Origin: Prosthecodimorpha hirschii
Lineage (GTDB): Bacteria; Pseudomonadota; Alphaproteobacteria; Rhizobiales; Ancalomicrobiaceae
Direction of reading: 5' to 3'
DNA length: 64,000 nucleotides
Assembly: GCF_001305515.1 (NCBI RefSeq)
Contig: NZ_LJYW01000001.1
Coordinates: forward strand, 3,618,447 to 3,682,446
Part shown: positions 26,707-34,405 of the stretch, piece after piece
How the letters are laid out: every line of letters starts with the position of its first letter
Numbering within the stretch: the stretch's first letter is position 1
Made by a program: the position numbers and the translations under genes
Notes under the pieces: model-generated
Seen by the model: the letters and a program-made list of their open reading frames with translations, nothing else
Databases searched by the model: none
Told to the model about the DNA's origin: nothing

Positions 26707-28422
26707 GGGGGCGATCGCTTCCGAAGACGAGGGGGCCAAAGGATAGCCCAAACCGGCCGCGATGCAGACGGAAATCGAAATCGGTCCCGGTCCGCGGTCC
26801 GCCTCGCCCCCGCCCGCCCCGTCCTGTCGCGGACCGGCAGGGACTATTCCCCCCGTGCCGTCCAGGAAGCGGGCGTATCGACGGATCGTCTCCCGGCGGT
26901 CGTCCTCGGCCTGGTTCGGGTACCAGACGGTGGCCGGCGTCGCGTCGATCGTGATCCGGTCGGGTGCGATCTGCCGGGCGCTCTCCAGGGCGTCGACCAG
27001 CATGTCGGTCGGACCGGCGCAGAGGAGGGCCGGCCGTTCGAGGCGAGCGAGGCGCTCCGCGGTCGGGTATTCGAAGGCCGCCCGGTAGCTGCGGTCGTAG
27101 CTGCGGCCGCTCTTCAGGAGACCCACGGTCCAGTCGTGCAGCATGTCCGGATCCGGCAGGCCGAGGGCGCGCCCGGCGGCACGTTCGCGCCGGTACCACG
27201 GCCAGAACAGGAACATGTCCCGGCGCATCGTCCAGGCCTGCCAGACATGCAGGCCGAACGGGTCGGGGCGGATCGGCGGCAGATAGTGGGCGAGGATGTC
27301 CGCGGTGAAGCCGCCGGACAGGATCGGCGGCGCCTCCAGCACCAGCCGCCCGGCCCGGTGCGGGGCCTGGATGGCCATCTCCAGCGCCACCAGCGCGCCC
27401 GTATGGGTCCCCCAGAGGTCGCAGCCGTCGATGCCGAGCGCATCGGCGGTCTGCCACATCCACCCGGCAAGACGGGCGATGTCGACCGGCCCGTCCGGCT
27501 TGGTGGAATCGCCGTTGCCCGGATAGTCCGGCGCGATCACGCGGCGTCCTTCGGCGAGGCCGAGGATCACGTCCCGCAGCGGTGCGGCCGAGCCGGGTGC
27601 CGACTGCAGGACGAAGAGCGGCCGGGTCTTGGCGTCCGGCCCCGCGCGGCGCAGATGCACGCGGGCTTCGGGGATATCGACATGGTCCTGCCAGATCCGC
27701 CCCGGGCCGAGCGGCGCGGCGGCGGCGAGCGGGGCGGCGTCCGGATCGTGCCGGGCCAAGGCGGCCGCCGCGGCCGGCGCGTCGTGCCAGTCGAGGTCGG
27801 GGCGATCGGGCGATCCGTTCCGCAAGGCATCGGCGGCCAGCCGCCAGAGGGCCTGGTAGTGCAGCGGGGCGACCGCCGCCGCGATCAGCGTCTCGTGCAG
27901 GGCATCGGCATCCGGCAGGGGCGGGCCGTCGCGCAGCGGCCGGAGCGGATCGGCCGGATCCAGGATGGCGGCGTCGCGCAGATGGGCGAACAGCGCGGGC
28001 AGGTGGGTGCCGTCCGGGCGCGGCGCCAGATCCGGCGGGGCCAGCCGGGATGCGGCCCGGGCACGGGCCCGGCCGCCGCCCGTGGCGACGACGCGCGCTG
28101 CGGGTCCTTCGCCGGGAACAAAGGCGGTGCCGAACCCTTCGGCCAGGATCGGCGCTTCGGCCAGCCCGGCCGCCTCCAGGGCCGCCGCCACCGCGGCGAT
28201 CACCCCGGCGTACGTGGCGGGCTCGATCTCCGCCGAGCCGCCGATGCCCGGCAGTTCGAGGACCGTCCAGGCCACGGACGGGATCGCGGCCGCCAGCCGG
28301 GCCGCGACGACGACCGCCGCCTCGGCGAGATCCGGCAGAACCGCCACGGCCGGTCCCCGGCCGGCGCGGAACAGGCGCATCTGCCCGAAGCCGGTGGTGA
28401 CCATGGCGGCGCGCGGCGTCAT
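25795..28422 (-). CDS. Alpha/beta-hydrolase whose frame continues into a LysR regulator (fusion or lost stop)
   Basis: One uninterrupted frame of 875 residues. Residues 1-522 look like an alpha/beta-hydrolase: a degenerate first half (to about 240) and a second half with 'RVIAPDYPGNGDSTKP' and a nucleophile elbow 'LWGTHTGALVALEMA' near 337-351. The usual G-x-S-x-G reads G-T-H-T-G, so the nucleophile serine is replaced. Residues 523-572 are low-complexity linker. Residues 573-875 are a complete LysR-type regulator. The ATG at 28422 is 3 bp after livF. Either a real fusion, or the hydrolase stop was lost by mutation or sequencing error. Confidence 0.7.
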   Translation of the reverse strand: MTPRAAMVTTGFGQMRLFRAGRGPAVAVLPDLAEAAVVVAARLAAAIPSVAWTVLELPGIGGSAEIEPATYAGVIAAVAAALEAAGLAEAPILAEGFGTAFVPGEGPAARVVATGGGRARARAASRLAPPDLAPRPDGTHLPALFAHLRDAAILDPADPLRPLRDGPPLPDADALHETLIAAAVAPLHYQALWRLAADALRNGSPDRPDLDWHDAPAAAAALARHDPDAAPLAAAAPLGPGRIWQDHVDIPEARVHLRRAGPDAKTRPLFVLQSAPGSAAPLRDVILGLAEGRRVIAPDYPGNGDSTKPDGPVDIARLAGWMWQTADALGIDGCDLWGTHTGALVALEMAIQAPHRAGRLVLEAPPILSGGFTADILAHYLPPIRPDPFGLHVWQAWTMRRDMFLFWPWYRRERAAGRALGLPDPDMLHDWTVGLLKSGRSYDRSYRAAFEYPTAERLARLERPALLCAGPTDMLVDALESARQIAPDRITIDATPATVWYPNQAEDDRRETIRRYARFLDGTGGIVPAGPRQDGAGGGEADRGPGPISISVCIAAGLGYPLAPSSSEAIAPVNLRFLETFLWVAKLRSFSTAAEKLHTTQAAVSNRIATLERELGIRLFERDPRTVRLTPQGHTALKRAEEIVRLTSEFRECVGDGARLRGQITIGTVDTIVYAWLPLLIEQMGNRYPSVSLDLNVDTSLNIARQLLEGTVDLGILMGPVVGADIRNLEICRFECEWFAATKLAIPAEPLELVDLVRFPILAYSKGSQPHHAIQRLLEAAGIATDEARIYNTNSIATMIRLLCDGIGMTTLPPAVVREPLAAGLIRRVAVNARIPPLHFHAAYADRPGNPIPAAIAGMAAEIAADFQAFADRML

Positions 28423-28425
28423 GGC

Positions 28426-29130
28426 TCAGATCCCCAGATAGGCGGACTTGATGCGGCTATCCGACAGGAGCCGGTCCGCACTGTCTTCGATCACGATCCG
28501 GCCGGTCTCCAGCACATAGCCGCGGTCCGCGAGGCTCAGCGCCAGGTCGACCCGTTGCTCGACGACCAGGATGGTGATGCCCGAGGCATGCATCGTCCGG
28601 ATCGCATCGGCGAGCAGGTCGACCATCACGGGTGCAAGGCCGAGGGAGGGTTCGTCGAGCATCAGGAAGCGCGGGGCCGCCATCAGGGCCCGGCCGATCG
28701 CCAGCATCTGCTGCTGGCCGCCGCTGAGCGTGCCGGCCTTCTGCGCCCGCCGTTCCGCCAGGATCGGAAACAGCGACAGAATCCCGTCCAGCCGCGCCGA
28801 GAACGGTTGGTCCGACCGCGCGCGGTGGGCGCCGAGATCGAGATGCTCCATCACGGTCATGTCGGGAAACAGCAGCCGGCCTTCCGGCACCTGCACCAGC
28901 CCGCGCTCGATGATGCGATGCGGCGGCAGCCGGTCGATCCGTTCGCCCTCGAAGCGGATCTCGCCGGCCGCCGGGCGGATCAGACCCGACATGGTCTTCA
29001 GCGCGGTGGTCTTGCCGGCACCGTTCGAGCCGATCAGCGTGACGATCTCGCCCTGGTTCACGCGCATCGAGACGCCTTCGAGCGCGCGCTTGTGTCCGTA
29101 GCGGACGTCGATCCCGACCAGTTCAAGCAT
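28426..29130 (-). CDS. livF: Branched-chain amino acid-type ABC ATPase LivF
   Basis: A 234-residue ATPase, the normal LivF size. Walker A 'GSNGAGKTT', signature 'LSGGQQQMLAIGRALM', Walker B 'FLMLDEPSLGLAP' are intact. It pairs with LivG to power the LIV-type importer. The ATG at 29130 overlaps the end of livG by 8 bp. Confidence 0.92.
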   Translation of the reverse strand: MLELVGIDVRYGHKRALEGVSMRVNQGEIVTLIGSNGAGKTTALKTMSGLIRPAAGEIRFEGERIDRLPPHRIIERGLVQVPEGRLLFPDMTVMEHLDLGAHRARSDQPFSARLDGILSLFPILAERRAQKAGTLSGGQQQMLAIGRALMAAPRFLMLDEPSLGLAPVMVDLLADAIRTMHASGITILVVEQRVDLALSLADRGYVLETGRIVIEDSADRLLSDSRIKSAYLGI

Positions 29131-29929
29131 GGGCCTGCTCCCGGCCGAGATAGACGCGGACGACATCGGCATTGCCGGCCACCTCCTGTGGGGTGCCCTC
29201 GGCGATGCGCGCGCCGTGATCGAGCACGACGATCCGGTCGCAGACGCCCATGACGACGCGCATATGATGTTCGACCAGCAGAACGGTCACGCCGCGGTCG
29301 CGCACCTTGCGGATGATGCCGACCAGCCGCTGGCCTTCCTCCGGATTGAGGCCGGCCGCCGGTTCGTCGAGCAGCAGGAGGCGCGGGGCCGCCGCCAGGG
29401 CGATCGCGACCTCCAGACGCCGCTGCTCGCCGTAGGACAGCGCATCGGCGCGAATGTCGGCCTGTGCGGCGAGATCGCAGAAGGCCAGCACTTCGTCCGC
29501 CACCGCGTCGATCGCGGCTTCGTCGCGGCGCCACGCCGCCGTCCGGAAGGTGCTGGCGAGCCAGCCGGCGCCGCGCGTCCGATAGGTGGCGGTGCGGATG
29601 TTGTCCCGGGTCGTCAGCATCGGGAAGACGCTGGTGATCTGGAACGTGCGGGCGATGCCGAGCCGCGCCCGCTCATGGGCCGGCGCGCGGGTCACGTCGC
29701 GCCCTTCGAACGCGATGGTGCCCGCGGAGGGGGCGAGGGAGCCGGCCAGCATGTTGAACATGGTGGTCTTGCCGGCACCGTTCGGGCCGATCAGACCGAC
29801 GATCTCGCCCGTGTGCACGGCGAGCGAGACCTTGTTGACGGCGACCAGGCCGCCGAAGGCGCGGGTCAGGTCGACAGCTTCGATCAGGGGAAGCGGGGCG
29901 GCTCCGGTCATGGCGCGGGCTCCGGTCAT
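29123..29929 (-). CDS. livG: Branched-chain amino acid-type ABC ATPase LivG
   Basis: A 268-residue ATPase with Walker A 'GPNGAGKTTM', signature 'LSYGEQRRLEVAIAL', Walker B 'LLLLDEPAAGLN' and the LivG-type C-terminus ending in 'VRVYLG'. The ATG at 29929 overlaps the livM stop as ATGA. An almost identical second ATG lies 18 bp inside (29911) because the first 15 bases are repeated; either could be used. Confidence 0.92.
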   Translation of the reverse strand: MTGARAMTGAAPLPLIEAVDLTRAFGGLVAVNKVSLAVHTGEIVGLIGPNGAGKTTMFNMLAGSLAPSAGTIAFEGRDVTRAPAHERARLGIARTFQITSVFPMLTTRDNIRTATYRTRGAGWLASTFRTAAWRRDEAAIDAVADEVLAFCDLAAQADIRADALSYGEQRRLEVAIALAAAPRLLLLDEPAAGLNPEEGQRLVGIIRKVRDRGVTVLLVEHHMRVVMGVCDRIVVLDHGARIAEGTPQEVAGNADVVRVYLGREQAHA

Positions 29930-30885
29930 GGCGCGGGCTCGGGGCGGATGGCGGGGTCCGCCCGTCGGCGCCAGGGCCGCCAGAGACTGACCAGCCCGTG
30001 GGGAACGAAGATGACGGAGCCGGTCAGCAGCGCGGCGAAGACGATCAGGCGCAGCGGGCCGAAGGCGCGCAGGACTTCGAGCAGGACCACGTAGATGAGG
30101 GCGCCGAGGATCGGGCCGACCACCGTGCCGCGCCCGCCGACCACCACCATGATGATCAGCGCCGCCATGTATTGGAGGCTCATCAGCTCCGGCGTGATCA
30201 CGCGCAGATAGTGGGCATAGAGCCCGCCGGCGATGCCGGCGACGACGGTGGCGGCGACGAAGCCGAGCAGCTTGGTGCGGAACACGTCGATGCCGAGCGA
30301 GGCGGCCAGCGGCGCATTCTCGCGAACCGCCAGGAAGGCCCGGCCGGTCCGGCTGCGCATCAGCGCGTGGCAGGCATAGGCGAAAGCCAGGACGCAGGCC
30401 ACCACCACGAAATAGTAGTCGCGCGCCTCGCCGAGCGGACCCACCCCCGGGACGGTGACCGGCGGGATGTTGTTGATCCCCATCGGGCCGCGCGTCAGGT
30501 CGTCCCAATAGTTGGTGACCGTGTAGATGATCGAGCCGAAGCCGAGCGTCAGGATGGCGAATTGCGGGCCGACGATGCGCAGCGAGACGTAGCCGATCAC
30601 GAAACCGAACAGGCCGGCGACCAGACCGGCCGCGATCAGGGCGAGCCAGACCGGGACGCCGGTCTGCATCGTCAGGATCGCCGATGCGTAGGCGCCGAGG
30701 CCGAAGAAGGCGGCATGGCCGAAGCTCAGTTCGCCCAGATAGCCGATGATCACGTTGAGCGACAGCGCGAGCAGCGCATAGAGCATCCACAGCACCATGA
30801 CGTGGTGCAGGTAGGTCGACTGCGTGCCGAGCGGCAGGAGCGCGAGCACCAGGGCGGCCGCGAAGGGAAGCGCCTTGCGGATCAT
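29926..30885 (-). CDS. livM: LIV-type ABC permease LivM
   Basis: This 319-residue membrane protein has about ten segments and LivM motifs 'LSLNVIIGYLGELSFGHAAFFGLGAYASA' and 'RENAPLAASLGIDVFRTKLLGFV'. It forms the channel with LivH. Its ATG overlaps the livH stop codon as ATGA. Confidence 0.92.
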   Translation of the reverse strand: MIRKALPFAAALVLALLPLGTQSTYLHHVMVLWMLYALLALSLNVIIGYLGELSFGHAAFFGLGAYASAILTMQTGVPVWLALIAAGLVAGLFGFVIGYVSLRIVGPQFAILTLGFGSIIYTVTNYWDDLTRGPMGINNIPPVTVPGVGPLGEARDYYFVVVACVLAFAYACHALMRSRTGRAFLAVRENAPLAASLGIDVFRTKLLGFVAATVVAGIAGGLYAHYLRVITPELMSLQYMAALIIMVVVGGRGTVVGPILGALIYVVLLEVLRAFGPLRLIVFAALLTGSVIFVPHGLVSLWRPWRRRADPAIRPEPAP

Positions 30886-31754
30886 CGGGCGACGCTCCCG
30901 AACAGGCCCTGGGGGCGCCACAGCAGCACCAGGATGATGATCGCGTAGCCGATCGCCTCCATGAAGCCGAGCGAGACGTAGCCGCCGGCGAGCGCTTCGA
31001 CGACGCCGAGCGTCAGCCCGCCGACCAGCGCGCCGGGCACGCTGCCGAGACCGCCCAGGATGACCACGATGAAGCCTTTCAGGACGGCCCAGCTGCCCAC
31101 CGTCGGGAAGATCATGGCGACCGGGCCGACCAGCGCGCCGGCCAGCCCGGCGAGGCCGCAGGCGAGCACGAAGGTGATGGTGTGGACGAAGCGGATGTCG
31201 ACGCCGGTCAGGGCCGCGCCCTCCGGATTCTGCGCCGTCGCGCGCATCATTCGCCCGAAGGTCGTCCAGCGGATCGCCGCATAGGTGGCGGCGAGGACCA
31301 GGACGGCGGCGGCGAAGATCAGCACGCGCTGCTGGGTCAGCACGATCGTGCCGACCTCGAGGATGTCGTCGGTGAACGGGCTGTTGAGATATTTCGGGTC
31401 GTGGCCGAAGCCGAGTTCGGCGCCGTGGGTGACCAGCAGGGCGAGGCCGAGGCTGGACAGGAGCACGGTGAACTCGTGCTCCTTGCGCAGCGGCCAGAAG
31501 AACAGCCGGTTGACCAGGATGCCGAGCGCACCGACCGCGACCGTCGCCAGCAGGACGGCGGGCAGATAGCCGATGCCCAGCGCCGACATGGCAAAGTAGG
31601 TCAGGAAGGCGCCGAGCATGTAGAATTCGCCATGGGCGAAGTTGATCACGCGCAGCACGCCGAAGACCAGGGTCAGTCCGGTCGAGATGAGCACGTAGTT
31701 CATCCCGTTGACGACGCCGTTGGCGAGCTGCTGGCCGAGGAGGGTCCAATCCAT
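30882..31754 (-). CDS. livH: LIV-type ABC permease LivH
   Basis: A 290-residue permease with LivH motifs such as 'ISTGLTLVFGVLRVINFAHGEFYMLGAF', 'TTFGRMMRATAQNPEGAALTGVD' and 'VVILGGLGSVPGALVGG'. It follows the binding-protein gene after a 97-bp gap with a hairpin and is first of the four overlapping liv membrane and ATPase genes. Confidence 0.92.
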   Translation of the reverse strand: MDWTLLGQQLANGVVNGMNYVLISTGLTLVFGVLRVINFAHGEFYMLGAFLTYFAMSALGIGYLPAVLLATVAVGALGILVNRLFFWPLRKEHEFTVLLSSLGLALLVTHGAELGFGHDPKYLNSPFTDDILEVGTIVLTQQRVLIFAAAVLVLAATYAAIRWTTFGRMMRATAQNPEGAALTGVDIRFVHTITFVLACGLAGLAGALVGPVAMIFPTVGSWAVLKGFIVVILGGLGSVPGALVGGLTLGVVEALAGGYVSLGFMEAIGYAIIILVLLWRPQGLFGSVAR

Positions 31755-31768
31755 CAGGAATTTCCATG

Positions 31769-31784
31769 GGGTCGGAAACGACCC
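31769..31784 (-). promoter_or_regulatory. Hairpin between the LIV binding protein and livH
   Basis: A perfect 6-bp stem with a 4-nt loop lies in the 97-bp gap between the binding-protein gene and livH, in a region with further GC-rich inverted repeats. It resembles the hairpins after the other binding-protein genes in this window. Confidence 0.45.
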
Positions 31785-31851
31785 GGCCAGGGAAGGCCCG
31801 GCCGGACGGGTGGGGCGACGCTTCGGCGCCGCCCCCGGGACCGCCGGTCGG

Positions 31852-32976
31852 TCACTTGATGCTGACGATCTTTCCGCCTTCGACGCGGATCAGATAGAGG
31901 TTCTGCAGCGCCTGGCCGTTCTCCTCGAACTTGATCTCGCCGAGCAGCGTCGGCCAGGTCTGGCTCCGCAGGGCGGCGGCGATCTTGTCCGGATCGTTGG
32001 CCGTGCCGGCCTTGTCGGCGGCGGCGGCGAGGACCTGCACGGCCTGGGCGCCGAGCGTGCCGATGAAGGCCGGCTGGTTCTTGAAGGTCTTGCCGTACTG
32101 CTCGGTCCAGGCCTTCAGCTTGGCGTTGTCGCTGTCGGGGGCATAGAGCGAGATCGAATAGACGCCTTCGAGCGCCGGTCCGGCCAGTTCGATCAGCTTC
32201 GGATTCATGTTGCCGGCGGAGGCGATCAGCGTGCCGCGGAAGCCCGCCTGCCGGGCCTGCCGATAGATGGTGGCGCCCTGCGAGGTGTTGATCGCCGAGA
32301 CGTAGATCGCATCCGGATTGAGGCTCTTCAGCTTGGTCAGGGCGACGGTGAAGTCCGTATCGTTGCGATTGTAGAACTCGTTGCCCTTGATCTCGACATT
32401 GCAGGCGCCGAGCAGCTTCGTATAGTTATCGACTTCGAGGCGACCGAAATCGTCGTTGATGGTGATGAAGGCGACCGACTTCGGCTTGATGCGGGCGCAG
32501 ATTTCCTGACCATACTTGCTCGACATCATGTTCGATGTGGCGTTCAGGCGGAACAGGAACTTGTGTCCCTTGGCGGTCACGTCCGGATGCTGCGACGAGG
32601 TCATCACGGAGATGATCTTGTCGCGGGTGACCTCCTTCATCGACAGGGCGACGGCCGAGAACCAGCCGCCGACGATCATGTCGACCTTGTCCTGCTCCAT
32701 GGCGCGGCGGGCGGCGCTGACGCCTTCCTCCGGCGTGCCCTTGTCGTCATAGACGACGAGTTCGATCTTGCGCCCGCCGAGAATGCCGCCGGCGGCGTTG
32801 ACCAGGGCGGCCTCGGCCTGCATGCCCTCCAGGGCAAGCTGCCCGTCGAAGGCCCCGGCGCCGCTCTGCGGCACGATGGCGGCGATCTTCACCGGCGGCT
32901 TGTCCTGAGCGACAGCCGGACCGGCGGCCAGCAGGGCAAGCGCCATGCCGGAGGCGAGTAGCGTGGTTCTGAACAT
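31852..32976 (-). CDS. LIV-type ABC substrate-binding protein
   Basis: A 374-residue type-1 periplasmic binding protein. A Sec signal ends at 'GPAVAQD', and the mature protein starts 'PPVKIAAIVPQSGAGAFDGQLALEGMQAEAALVNAAGGILG', typical of LivJ/LivK and the wider amide/urea/aromatic-acid binding group. Neighbouring hydro-lyase and lyase genes suggest an organic acid rather than an amino acid as ligand. The start at 32976 is the only reasonable one. Confidence 0.9.
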   Translation of the reverse strand: MFRTTLLASGMALALLAAGPAVAQDKPPVKIAAIVPQSGAGAFDGQLALEGMQAEAALVNAAGGILGGRKIELVVYDDKGTPEEGVSAARRAMEQDKVDMIVGGWFSAVALSMKEVTRDKIISVMTSSQHPDVTAKGHKFLFRLNATSNMMSSKYGQEICARIKPKSVAFITINDDFGRLEVDNYTKLLGACNVEIKGNEFYNRNDTDFTVALTKLKSLNPDAIYVSAINTSQGATIYRQARQAGFRGTLIASAGNMNPKLIELAGPALEGVYSISLYAPDSDNAKLKAWTEQYGKTFKNQPAFIGTLGAQAVQVLAAAADKAGTANDPDKIAAALRSQTWPTLLGEIKFEENGQALQNLYLIRVEGGKIVSIK

Positions 32977-33012
32977 GCGCGTTCCTCCCGTTTTTCTTTC
33001 TGGGGCCTGCCG

Positions 33013-33873
33013 TCAGCGGGACCGCAGGTATTTCTTCTGCAGTTCCTCGACTTCGCCGAAGCCGATGAATTCGACGAAGGGATCATGCGCCATGACCGGG
33101 CGCGGCAGGTTGCGGCTGCTCTTCTCAGCGGCGAGCACCGCGAGGTTCTCGCGCAGGGCCGCCGCGACGGTCATCAGCGGCACCAGCGCGAAGGTCGCCA
33201 TGCCGGCCACGCTCTCGACCTCCTGGCGCGAGAGGTTCTTCTCCAGCCAGCCGAGAATCTGCAGCGACAGCGGCACGCCGCAGCCCTCCCGCAGCGCGCG
33301 CAGGCCTTCGATCGACTTGAAGCATTTCGAAATCGGCTGGATCACGTCGGCGCCGGCGGCCACATAGGCCTTGGCGCGGTCGATCGCCTCGGCCTCGTCG
33401 ACCACGTCGGTGCGGGCGATGATCAGCATGTCCGGATTGCGCCGCGCCGCGACGGCCGCCTGGATCTTGGCGACCGCCTCGTCCTTGTCGATGACCTCGA
33501 CCCCGGCGACGCAGATCGGGCAGCGCTTCGGGGCGATCTGATCTTCCATGATCACGGCCGAGACGCCGGCCGCCTCGAACTCGCGGATCGTGCGCATCAC
33601 GTTGATGGCGTTGCCGTATCCGGTGTCGATATCGGCCACCACCGGAACCCGCACGGCCGCCACCACATTGCGGGCGACGCCCAGATTCTCCGACATCGTA
33701 TAGAGCTCGGCATCGGGCTGGCCGAGCAGCGAGGCGGAGACGCCGAAGCCGGAGGTCATCACGGCATCGAAGCCGGCCGCCTCGATGAAGCGGGCCGAAA
33801 GCGTATCGTAGGCGCCGGCCGACCAGACGGTCTTCTGGTTGACGACCCTTGCGCGGAATTCGGACGAGGCCAT
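33013..33873 (-). CDS. Isocitrate lyase/PEP mutase-family C-C lyase
   Basis: The 286-residue protein matches the isocitrate lyase/PEP mutase superfamily: 'VWSAGAYDTLSARFIEAAGFDAVMTSGFGVSASLLG', Mg-binding 'VADIDTGYGN' and 'MEDQIAPKRC' then 'IIARTDVVDEAEAIDRAKAYVAAGAD'. The loop that reads KRCGH in isocitrate lyases here reads PKRCPICVAG. Relatives split methylisocitrate, dimethylmalate, citramalate-type acids or carboxy-PEP. Next to a LeuC/LeuD-like pair it likely cleaves a branched 2-hydroxy acid to pyruvate or glyoxylate plus a carboxylate. Confidence 0.85.
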   Translation of the reverse strand: MASSEFRARVVNQKTVWSAGAYDTLSARFIEAAGFDAVMTSGFGVSASLLGQPDAELYTMSENLGVARNVVAAVRVPVVADIDTGYGNAINVMRTIREFEAAGVSAVIMEDQIAPKRCPICVAGVEVIDKDEAVAKIQAAVAARRNPDMLIIARTDVVDEAEAIDRAKAYVAAGADVIQPISKCFKSIEGLRALREGCGVPLSLQILGWLEKNLSRQEVESVAGMATFALVPLMTVAAALRENLAVLAAEKSSRNLPRPVMAHDPFVEFIGFGEVEELQKKYLRSR

Positions 33874-33887
33874 GACGGGTCTCCGGC

Positions 33888-34397
33888 TCAGACTTCGAGG
33901 GGTTGCTTGAGATAGGGAACGAGGCCGCCGGCCTCGATCATGCGCCGGTCGGCCAGCGCCAGCGGCTCGAAGGGCAGCGCAGCGCCGGTTGTCAGGTTCA
34001 GAACCCGACCCTGCTGCCAGTCGACCTCGACCTCGTCCCAGCGCTTGACCAGACCGAGGATTCCCGGGCAGCTGACCTGCGGGAAGCCCATGCTGACCTC
34101 GCCGCGCCAGTAGCCTGGCGAGAAGGACTCCGCGATCATGCCGGCGATGCCGAGGTGCCGCATCGCCCGCATCGGCGGATAGTGCGGGTGGCCGTAGCCG
34201 AAATTGGCATTGCCGACGAGGAGGTCGCCCTTGCGCACCGCCTTACGGAAGTCGGGATCGTAGTCCTGCATCGCGGCGGCCGCGAGCTCCTCGATGTCGG
34301 TGATCTTGATGTTCTTGACGCCGACGATCTGGTCGACGTCGAAGTCGATCTCTTCGAAGATGAAGGCGACGCGCCCGCGCAGGTTCTGAAGCGGCAT
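33888..34397 (-). CDS. Divergent LeuD/aconitase-swivel-domain small subunit
   Basis: This 169-residue protein is shaped like the small subunit of isopropylmalate isomerase/dimethylmaleate hydratase. The family motif NFG-x-GSSREHA, which supplies a catalytic Ser and substrate-binding Arg, is replaced by 'NFGYGHPHYPP' (residues 65-75). The following 'GIAGMIAESFSPGYWRG' still fits the swivel domain. The pair with the gene at 34406 (8 bp upstream) is clear. A changed active site argues against leucine synthesis and for another hydroxy-acid substrate or reaction. Confidence 0.75.
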   Translation of the reverse strand: MPLQNLRGRVAFIFEEIDFDVDQIVGVKNIKITDIEELAAAAMQDYDPDFRKAVRKGDLLVGNANFGYGHPHYPPMRAMRHLGIAGMIAESFSPGYWRGEVSMGFPQVSCPGILGLVKRWDEVEVDWQQGRVLNLTTGAALPFEPLALADRRMIEAGGLVPYLKQPLEV

Positions 34398-34405
34398 GAC
34401 GGACC

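Noticed and set aside
25900-29253. A 1117-residue plus-strand open frame
   Set aside because: It is antisense to the hydrolase-LysR frame and LivF, is rich in Arg/Gly/Asp without any domain, and arises from the high-GC codon bias.
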